Assembly (NCBI GenBank): GCA_964400105.1
Contig: CAYNTG010000010.1
Span: 1 to 45,126, forward strand
Reading direction: 5' to 3'
From: CAYNTG01 sp964400105
Lineage (GTDB): Bacteria; UBP14; UBA6098
Length of the DNA stretch: 45,126 nt
Part shown: piece by piece, positions 25,766 to 31,653 of the stretch
How the letters are laid out: every line of letters begins with the position of its first letter
Numbering within the stretch: position 1 is the stretch's first letter
Translations under genes and position numbers: made by a program
Notes under the pieces: model-generated
The model's database searches: none
What the model was told of the DNA's origin: nothing
Seen by the model: the letters and a program-made list of their open reading frames with translations, nothing else

Positions 25766-26278
25766 TTAAACGATAAGTTCTTGTTCTTCGCGGAGTTTGC
25801 GGCCTTCGTCCATCACGCGGGCGAAGAGGAAAATCGTCGCGCCGATTAGTAACGAGCTTAGGTCCAGGTTTATGCCTGTTGGGCCTTTTACGAATTCGCT
25901 AAGGGTGATTTTCCCAAGATCGATAAGGATTCCTGCAAAGAACCATAAGATGAGGGCTTTACCGATTGCGCTGATATGTTGGACATTCTCTTTTGCGAAG
26001 ATGATTCCCTTTTCGTAGAGCCCGAATAACTTGTAAAAATGATAAGCGCCGTAAGCCAAAACTAAAGACGCTAATACAGCGATTAACGAGAGCGTCACTT
26101 TATTGCCGGTGTCCATAGATTGAAGATCAAACTCGGTTCCGTTAAGGCTAAATTGCGTATCTGGGTTGGATGGTAGCATCATTAATAATGGGAATATAAT
26201 CGCCCAGGCGATTGTCGCCCAGAATACGAATTGCCCGATAATTCTGATCGTGCGGCTGTGCTTTTGAATCTTATTCAT
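25766..26278 (-). CDS. DUF2975 membrane protein, copy B
   Basis: 170-aa paralogue of the gene at 24981-25499, with the same four-helix layout and the same core (AYHFYKLFGLYEKGIIFAKEN) and end (RVMDEGRKLREEQELIV). Sequence between these anchors has drifted strongly, in contrast to the near-identical 76-aa partners. GAAGGGGG precedes ATG 26278. The 76-aa copy A begins nine bases after its stop, so the module order in transcription is 76-aa B, DUF2975 B, 76-aa A, DUF2975 A, XRE. Confidence 0.88.
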   Translation of the reverse strand: MNKIQKHSRTIRIIGQFVFWATIAWAIIFPLLMMLPSNPDTQFSLNGTEFDLQSMDTGNKVTLSLIAVLASLVLAYGAYHFYKLFGLYEKGIIFAKENVQHISAIGKALILWFFAGILIDLGKITLSEFVKGPTGINLDLSSLLIGATIFLFARVMDEGRKLREEQELIV

Positions 26279-26305
26279 AATTTCCCCCTTCGTTGGTTTG
26301 TTAAA

Positions 26306-26536
26306 TTAAAACTTGTCGTTTATTTCAACTTCAATTACGGCGAAATCCGTTTCGATTCCATTTTCGGCGACGGATTCGACTGAAACTCGATTCGCAAGCG
26401 GCAGCACGAAACATCCCTGCGCCGGTTGATAGAAGAAAATCAGATTCAGCGATACGAACATCGCGACTGCCATGAGCCAATTGCCGATTGTCTCGATAAC
26501 CCTGTAAGCTCTTTTTGTGTTTCTTTCTCTTTTCAT
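26306..26536 (-). CDS. 76-aa membrane protein, copy B (first gene of operon)
   Basis: Same protein as copy A at 25527-25757: basic N-terminus, one membrane helix (about residues 18-38), single cysteine and the tail IETDFAVIEVEINDKF. AGGAGG five bases before ATG 26536 gives a clear start. It follows directly on the promoter at 26579-26606. Function is unknown; the position first in a DUF2975/YozG operon and its conservation between copies argue that it is a real component. Confidence 0.77.
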   Translation of the reverse strand: MKRERNTKRAYRVIETIGNWLMAVAMFVSLNLIFFYQPAQGCFVLPLANRVSVESVAENGIETDFAVIEVEINDKF

Positions 26537-26578
26537 TTTTGCCTCCTAAAAAAGTTTTTATTTCGTTTCTCGAAGGCA

Positions 26579-26606
26579 AGTATAAACATGAAAAAACGAA
26601 TGTCAA
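26579..26606 (-). promoter_or_regulatory. Promoter of the DUF2975 operon
   Basis: On the minus strand, TTGACA (26601-26606) and TATACT (26579-26584) have a 16-bp spacer, about 45 bp before ATG 26536. Confidence 0.8.
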
Positions 26607-26610
26607 GAAC

Positions 26611-26633
26611 TATTTATCGAAAAACGATAAATA
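26611..26633. promoter_or_regulatory. Inverted-repeat operator candidate TATTTATCG-N5-CGATAAATA
   Basis: Nine-base arms are perfectly complementary around AAAAA. The site abuts the -35 box of the DUF2975 promoter on its upstream side (centre near -50). It is the obvious candidate site for the XRE regulator encoded at the end of the operon. Confidence 0.6.
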
Positions 26634-26661
26634 ACATGTGAAAGCCGATAAAAATTGATTG

Positions 26662-26946
26662 TTAAAGATGTTGCAGAATATGGCGAGACGCCATTCTAAA
26701 CGAATTACCCTTTATTTTCGTTTTCTTAAAAAAATATTCGCAATTAAAGTCATATAGAAATTCCTCATCCTCAAATTTGTCCGGTAAAGGGACATGGTAA
26801 CCCCACTGTTTTAGAATATAATGGAGATTGCTGAAAAATGAGCATAGACCTTTACAAAATATCTTGCTTAAATCGGTGTCATTAACCCAAAAATTCGTAT
26901 TTATGCTTGTATGATTGAGGTGATTGGCGTAATTTACGAAGAGGTT
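26662..26946 (-). pseudogene. AT-rich 3' remnant of an unidentified gene
   Basis: This minus-strand frame is open for 94 codons to a TAA at 26662-26664 and has no start codon of any usual kind at its 5' end, where an in-frame stop (26947-26949) lies. The translation has protein-like composition, for example FWVNDTDLSKIFCKG and GYHVPLPDKFEDEEF. The DNA is much more AT-rich than its neighbours. I read it as the tail of a foreign or decayed gene truncated where the 26949 gene begins. No family is recognised. The open frame could be chance, but that is unlikely at this base composition. Confidence 0.45.
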
Positions 26947-26948
26947 TT

Positions 26949-28535
26949 ATGATAGGATTAAAAAATACAGGCTATCCGGCGGTTCTCGAATTACGCATAA
27001 TTTTGGCTTCGATCAGCATAACAATCCTCCTCGCCGCAGCATCGGTGCTCGGCACGGAGCACAGTATCACATTTGCATTTACAACGAATTTTAACAGCCA
27101 ATCGACACCGATAGAGGACGACTCCGGATCGATAGGTGGCGCGGCGCGACTATCGAAAGCGGTTCGCGATCTGCGCCTTCGCGAGGATCGCTTTATCCTG
27201 CTCGATACGGGGGATCACTTTGCGGGCGCGAATTACGCGGCGTTCGACGGGGCACCCGGTGTCGAATCGATGAACCGGATGCGCTACGACGCGATGCTTC
27301 TCGGCAAAGAGGAACTCGCTATGGGCGAGGAGAGACTCGATAATATTGGCCGTCTCGCGCGATTCCCGATCGTTCTCTCGAATATGATCGCGCCGCCTCA
27401 GTGCAAGACCTGCCGCCATGTCGTTCAATATACAACTACCGAGCGAAGCGGAATCATCGTCGGCGTTTTCGGCATTCTTCCATCGAAGCTTGCGCAGGAA
27501 GGGCGCGTCATCGACCAGATCGAGCTGGAGGACGACCTTTACACTACCGCTCGCCAAACCGTGGAAATCCTCGGCGAAAAGTGCGACATCATAGTCATGC
27601 TATCGCAACTCGACATGGAAGACAATATAATACTCGCCGAAGGAATCTGCGATATCGACCTTATTATATCGAGCAAATCGGAGAATTGCTTCGGCGACCC
27701 GATCGAGGTCCCCGGCGAGGATGGGCGCAACACACCGATCTTCCGCACATGCGGTCGTGGAGCCATGTTGGGCGTTATTCTCACAAAATGGAACGACATC
27801 GGGATCATGACCTCGTATTCATGGCAGCCCATCGCTATCGACGAGAGCATCTCGCCCGATCCGGAAATATACGAAATCGTCGCGGGTTACATGGATTCTC
27901 TCGCTCCGCCGGAAACGCTCGAAACCATCGAAACCGAACTCGATGCGCGCTATGTCATCCTGAATTCCGGCGAATCGAACGCGGGGAATCTCGTATGCGA
28001 TGCCATATTCAAAGCGTATCCCGATGCAGATATGGCGATTTTGCCCGCCGGAACGTTCTTCGGGGATCGAATAATCCCGCCCGGCCCATTGACCGACCGC
28101 GACATCCGCGACATGATTCCCTATGGAGATCGCGCGGTGGTGGTGAAGATATCCGGCGCCGTTCTTGAAAAGACGCTCGAACGGGCGGCGTTCTTTCTTG
28201 GAGGCCGATTCGGAGGATTCCTTCAAATAGCGGGTGCGAGGGTGATTATCGACAAGAGCAAAGGCATCCAGACCATCGAAGACGATGGAACCGGGATAAT
28301 CAAGAAGGGGAATGCCGTCCGGGAATTTCGCGTTGGTTTGGAGAAGATCGAATCGGGTCGCGAATACACCGTCGTTACCAGCGATTTCCTCGCTCGCGGC
28401 GGATTCGGATATCCCTGGATGAGCGACGTTCGATCCGAGCGCGGAAGACCGATCGACGATATCGTGATCGATTATCTTCGCGGCGATGGTGCGAAGGTCC
28501 CGCCGTTCGAGGATCGAATTCTTATTATACCATGA
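26949..28535 (+). CDS. 5'-nucleotidase (UshA)-family protein with degenerate metal site
   Basis: 528 aa with an N-terminal signal or membrane segment (residues 15-35), an N-terminal metallophosphoesterase-like domain and an intact 5'-nucleotidase C-terminal domain (SNAGNLVCDAIFKAYPDADMAI..., MIPYGDRAVVVKISGAVLEKTLERA). Most metal ligands are lost: the D-x-H motif reads TTNFNS, the GNHE motif reads GKEE, LSH reads LSQLD and GHxH reads SKSE. Only LDTGDHFAG keeps its Asp. I infer a non-catalytic or altered periplasmic protein. The lipoprotein gene overlaps its stop (ATGA). No good ribosome binding site precedes ATG 26949 except GAGG a few bases before. Confidence 0.78.
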   Translation: MIGLKNTGYPAVLELRIILASISITILLAAASVLGTEHSITFAFTTNFNSQSTPIEDDSGSIGGAARLSKAVRDLRLREDRFILLDTGDHFAGANYAAFDGAPGVESMNRMRYDAMLLGKEELAMGEERLDNIGRLARFPIVLSNMIAPPQCKTCRHVVQYTTTERSGIIVGVFGILPSKLAQEGRVIDQIELEDDLYTTARQTVEILGEKCDIIVMLSQLDMEDNIILAEGICDIDLIISSKSENCFGDPIEVPGEDGRNTPIFRTCGRGAMLGVILTKWNDIGIMTSYSWQPIAIDESISPDPEIYEIVAGYMDSLAPPETLETIETELDARYVILNSGESNAGNLVCDAIFKAYPDADMAILPAGTFFGDRIIPPGPLTDRDIRDMIPYGDRAVVVKISGAVLEKTLERAAFFLGGRFGGFLQIAGARVIIDKSKGIQTIEDDGTGIIKKGNAVREFRVGLEKIESGREYTVVTSDFLARGGFGYPWMSDVRSERGRPIDDIVIDYLRGDGAKVPPFEDRILIIP

Positions 28536-28909
28536 AAAAAACCGCCTCGACAATATCGATTATGTTGATCTCGCTTTTATTTTGTTCATGTGGTGGACGG
28601 GTCGATTTTGGCGAGAGGTCGGAGGGCATCGCAAAGGCGAAGATCGAGGAGGTCGTCGCCGATCCGCCTTTATTTGCCGACGATACGGTTCGCGTCGGCG
28701 GGCGGCTGACAAAATCGAACGGCGTCTTTTTTTTAGAATCGAACGAAAGCGCGCTCTTGCTTTCTCCGGTCGGTTTCGCGATTGCCGATAGCCTTAACGG
28801 AAAAAGATCGATCGCCGAGGGGATGGTCTTTTATCACGAGGAGATGCAAATGCCGGGTATCGCCGCGAATTATCTCAGCGTTCGGGGGATTACCGCTTTT
28901 GGATTCTGA
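28532..28909 (+). CDS. Small putative lipoprotein, 125 aa
   Basis: The signal peptide ends in the lipobox LFCSC (Cys at about residue 20). The mature part has beta-rich patterning (DDTVRVGGRLTKSNGVFFLES, RSIAEGMVFYHEEMQMPGI) that resembles an OB-fold, but I cannot assign a family. It is translationally coupled (ATGA) to the degenerate 5'-nucleotidase gene, so the two may work together in the envelope. The last 40 bases overlap the convergent gene at 28870-29490. Confidence 0.65.
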   Translation: MKKTASTISIMLISLLFCSCGGRVDFGERSEGIAKAKIEEVVADPPLFADDTVRVGGRLTKSNGVFFLESNESALLLSPVGFAIADSLNGKRSIAEGMVFYHEEMQMPGIAANYLSVRGITAFGF

Positions 28910-29490
28910 AACTCGATAGTGGACACCACCGACGTGTTTCTTCCGCCCCAATCAAAATCTACCGTCCGCTTCATCGAAACCGGGATGTCTTTCCCCTTTT
29001 CGATCTCGGTGAAAATCCATTCGTCCTGCGATTTTGCGGATCCGCGCGGCTTATGCTCCATCTTCATGATCCGAAAAATACCGTCGCCGGAAACCAGAAC
29101 ATCGAACTTGTTATCACCCTGAAAAAGCTTCATTTTCCAGCACATTATTCCGCCGTATCGCGTGCGAGTTTTATTTACCGCGACCGAATCCGGTTCCGCC
29201 CGTGTCAACTCTATGGGCAGAAAGAGATCGGATTTCGACAGCGCGAATGAGTTTCCGGGTTCGGCGCCGCTTGCACCGCCCGGCGCGATAGATATAGTCG
29301 ATCTCTGTGAAAAAAAGGTCGAGTCGCCGTCGATGGCTACGATGCAGTTCGATTCGCAGCGCCACTCCATCGAGGGGGTGAGTCTCTCCTTGAAAAAAGA
29401 GAACAAAAGCCCCGTATCCGGAACCTCTAATGCAAAGGCGGCGCTCGTTAGAACGAACGCCGCCACGATTTTCGTTAATCCAATTCGCAA
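28870..29490 (-). CDS. Exported protein, last gene of the MutL/DUF6754 cluster
   Basis: 206 aa with a signal peptide (residues 4-20, cleavage near FALEV). The mature part is beta-rich (CIVAIDGDSTFFSQRSTISI, GGIMCWKMKLFQGDNKFDVLVSGDG) and loosely resembles LolA/DUF4412-type lipid-binding or half-barrel folds, but I would not claim that family. The start is TTG 29490, six bases after the stop of the membrane protein gene at 29497, so it belongs to the same operon. It ends in a 40-bp overlap with the convergent lipoprotein gene. Confidence 0.65.
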   Translation of the reverse strand: MRIGLTKIVAAFVLTSAAFALEVPDTGLLFSFFKERLTPSMEWRCESNCIVAIDGDSTFFSQRSTISIAPGGASGAEPGNSFALSKSDLFLPIELTRAEPDSVAVNKTRTRYGGIMCWKMKLFQGDNKFDVLVSGDGIFRIMKMEHKPRGSAKSQDEWIFTEIEKGKDIPVSMKRTVDFDWGGRNTSVVSTIEFQNPKAVIPRTLR

Positions 29491-29496
29491 CGTAGT

Positions 29497-30123
29497 CTAT
29501 CCCGCCAGATTGATACCCAAGAAATCCTGAAGGACGAAAAGAACCCGCCCGATGAAGAGCGAAAGTCGTCCCATGACGGTGTATCCAAACGTCGCGCCGA
29601 AACCGACCATCAAGAACCAAATCCCGACCTTTGCGACGCCGCCGAAAACGCCCTTGTGCTCCTTCGAGAAGAAGAAATATAAAAGCACGGCGAGCACGCC
29701 GAGGAAGATGATTATATTATTGATGCCGGTCGTAGTAAAACTGAGAGGCAGCATGGTCGCCTCGAGCTGACGCAGAACTGAAGCCTGCATGCTTCGAGGG
29801 ATTCCCATTCCGGCTCCGCCTCCGATGGTGAAACAAATGGCGTACCTGGAAAGCCAGCTATACTTCGGAACGAGACGTAGAACCATCATCAAACCGAGTA
29901 TCGCCGGGATTATAAGTATAAAGTGGTGGTTCTCGAAAACGGGTATGATGAACCTCGGATAAACGGTGTTCGTCCACCATATGACAATGAAATAGCCGAT
30001 GGAAACTCCTACCGTTACGTGCTCGGCCAGTTTGTAGAAGGGGTTGTCCTTATACAGGAAGCTCAACACGCAAAAGGTAAAAAATACTCCGATCCAAATC
30101 CATGGATTCGCTGTGATATGCAT
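29497..30123 (-). CDS. Integral membrane protein of the MutL/DUF6754 cluster (a)
   Basis: 208 aa, about six membrane helices, no recognised enzymatic motif. It shares two motifs with the membrane protein at 30988-31644: DNPFY (residues 26-30, DNLFY there) and RSMQAS (110-115, RSMQAT there), in the same order. The glycine-rich GGGAGMGIPR precedes the second motif. Spacing to the neighbours is 6-11 bp, with GGAGG before ATG 30123. It is a probable subunit of a membrane complex with the DUF6754 protein. Confidence 0.8.
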   Translation of the reverse strand: MHITANPWIWIGVFFTFCVLSFLYKDNPFYKLAEHVTVGVSIGYFIVIWWTNTVYPRFIIPVFENHHFILIIPAILGLMMVLRLVPKYSWLSRYAICFTIGGGAGMGIPRSMQASVLRQLEATMLPLSFTTTGINNIIIFLGVLAVLLYFFFSKEHKGVFGGVAKVGIWFLMVGFGATFGYTVMGRLSLFIGRVLFVLQDFLGINLAG

Positions 30124-30134
30124 GTCTAATCCTC

Positions 30135-30977
30135 CTATTTCTTTCTGCCGATTATTACGTAACCGATGTTCCCGATTATGATGAATAGGATGATGATGAT
30201 GTGTGCCCAGTTCTGGGCCTCCATTCCCATCGTCGCCATCCGCTTTTCATCGAGCAATGTCTCGTATTCGGCAGCGCCCTTAAGCCCGCCGAGCATTCCA
30301 ATGAACTGACCCGATTGGATATACGGATATATATCGGCTGCCGAAACGGCCGTCACGCCGCAGGCCATCGGAACGTTGTAAGGCTCGTGGGCATACACCA
30401 ACCACGCCAGAAAAACCGAAGCTCCTGTCATCGACACGATGAGGTCGAAGTCGTTATACTTATTGACTCCGCGAAGCATCGGCAGCTGGTCCGAACGCGT
30501 GCCGTAATAGTCAACAGGGAACGTCTCTTTCAGGTTCTCCATCATATTGATAATCACCAGCACGTATCCATATTGCCATCCGAGGAAGCAATAATCGACC
30601 CCGTTGATCTTGTGGTAATCCTTCGCCGCCGCATGGATAACAGGTTCCATAATGCCCGGGCCCTGAACGAGAAGGCTAATAGCGATAACCTTCACGCCCT
30701 TTTTGAGGCAATGCCTGAACGTCGCTTCGAACATTGGCAGAAGCTCGGGGGACACCGATGGATCGAAGTCCGCCGATAGAATCACCACGTCGTTTGGGGT
30801 GAGGGATTCTATATAGTCGTAGACATCCTTAACCTCTTTGGTCGCAGGAATTGGCAGCCCCATCTGAAAGAAGAATGGAAGGATCATTGCCAGCGCGATG
30901 ATCACGTAGATCACGCGCCGGTCGATCTGCATCATCCGTTCCCAGAAAGTTTTTTTATTTTCAGTAATTTCAGCCAT
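30135..30977 (-). CDS. Membrane-anchored alpha/beta protein of the MutL/DUF6754 cluster
   Basis: 280 aa with one helix near each end (about residues 23-41 and 259-276) and a soluble alpha/beta domain between. The soluble part has a Rossmann-like start: VVILSADFDPSVSPELLPMF, then FRHCLKKGVKVIAISLL and YCFLGWQYGYVLVI. Both termini probably lie on the same side, with the domain on the other face. No known catalytic motif is seen and I cannot name a family. GGGAGA lies before ATG 30977. It sits between the two paralogous membrane proteins. Confidence 0.78.
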   Translation of the reverse strand: MAEITENKKTFWERMMQIDRRVIYVIIALAMILPFFFQMGLPIPATKEVKDVYDYIESLTPNDVVILSADFDPSVSPELLPMFEATFRHCLKKGVKVIAISLLVQGPGIMEPVIHAAAKDYHKINGVDYCFLGWQYGYVLVIINMMENLKETFPVDYYGTRSDQLPMLRGVNKYNDFDLIVSMTGASVFLAWLVYAHEPYNVPMACGVTAVSAADIYPYIQSGQFIGMLGGLKGAAEYETLLDEKRMATMGMEAQNWAHIIIILFIIIGNIGYVIIGRKK

Positions 30978-30987
30978 TTTTTCTCCC

Positions 30988-31644
30988 TTAATCTCCCCCG
31001 CCCATATAGGACCTTTCGATCCCGAGGACGATTTTAAGGCTCATCATCATGACTCCCAGGCCAATACCAAGCTGCATAGCCCTTTTGGCAGCCATGTTCG
31101 GCACGGTTAGTATCCAGTTTGCAATATCGGAGAAGGCTGGAGCGCTTGGCCAGATGAGTTTCCATAGGCTAATCTGGTCGCCGAGTGGAATTCGACCGAG
31201 CATGACGATTATAGCTGCGATAAGAAGGGCGGTAGCCTGCATGCTTCTGGCGCGGAATGCCCTATACGCAGCGCTCGATATGTAAAACGCAAGAAGGCTG
31301 AACATCGTTCCCTCGATAGAAACGAGGACGTAAAAATACATGTTCGAGAAGACCGACCCCGATTCTTTTCCTTGAATAAATCCAAAGAGAATCATGATGA
31401 GGGAAACGGCTATGGCGATAAGGGAATACGGCCATGCCGGGGCCTTCCTCTTGATTCGCACGATATGTGCGCGATAGAAGCTGACAAAGGCCAGGATTGC
31501 GCCGAATATCCCGATAACGATTCCCCAATCGATGTATGAATAGAAGAGGTTATCGCTGATCCGATGCGGCACGAAATACTGTATCCCGAAAACCAGCCCC
31601 ATTATAAATGTGATCGCGAGAGGTATCTGTTTTTTCCAAAGCAT
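30988..31644 (-). CDS. Integral membrane protein of the MutL/DUF6754 cluster (b)
   Basis: 218 aa, six or so membrane helices. It carries DNLFY (31-35) and RSMQAT (133-138), matching DNPFY and RSMQAS of the protein at 29497-30123, which suggests that the two arose by duplication. The C-terminal helix and tail end IVLGIERSYMGGGD. GGAGG precedes ATG 31644, nine bases after the DUF6754 gene stop. Function is unknown; the tight spacing implies a common complex. Confidence 0.8.
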   Translation of the reverse strand: MLWKKQIPLAITFIMGLVFGIQYFVPHRISDNLFYSYIDWGIVIGIFGAILAFVSFYRAHIVRIKRKAPAWPYSLIAIAVSLIMILFGFIQGKESGSVFSNMYFYVLVSIEGTMFSLLAFYISSAAYRAFRARSMQATALLIAAIIVMLGRIPLGDQISLWKLIWPSAPAFSDIANWILTVPNMAAKRAMQLGIGLGVMMMSLKIVLGIERSYMGGGD

Positions 31645-31653
31645 AAGGCCTCC

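Larger units (their letters stand above)
25500..26560 (-). repeat. Tandem duplication of a two-gene module (second unit begins near 26279)
   Basis: The stretch around 25505-25720 is repeated around 26285-26500. Identity begins in the intergenic bases (GTTGGTTTGTTAAATTAAAAC) and includes more than 120 consecutive identical bases inside the 76-aa genes. The adjoining DUF2975 genes are much less similar. The unit length is about 780 bp. Confidence 0.85.
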
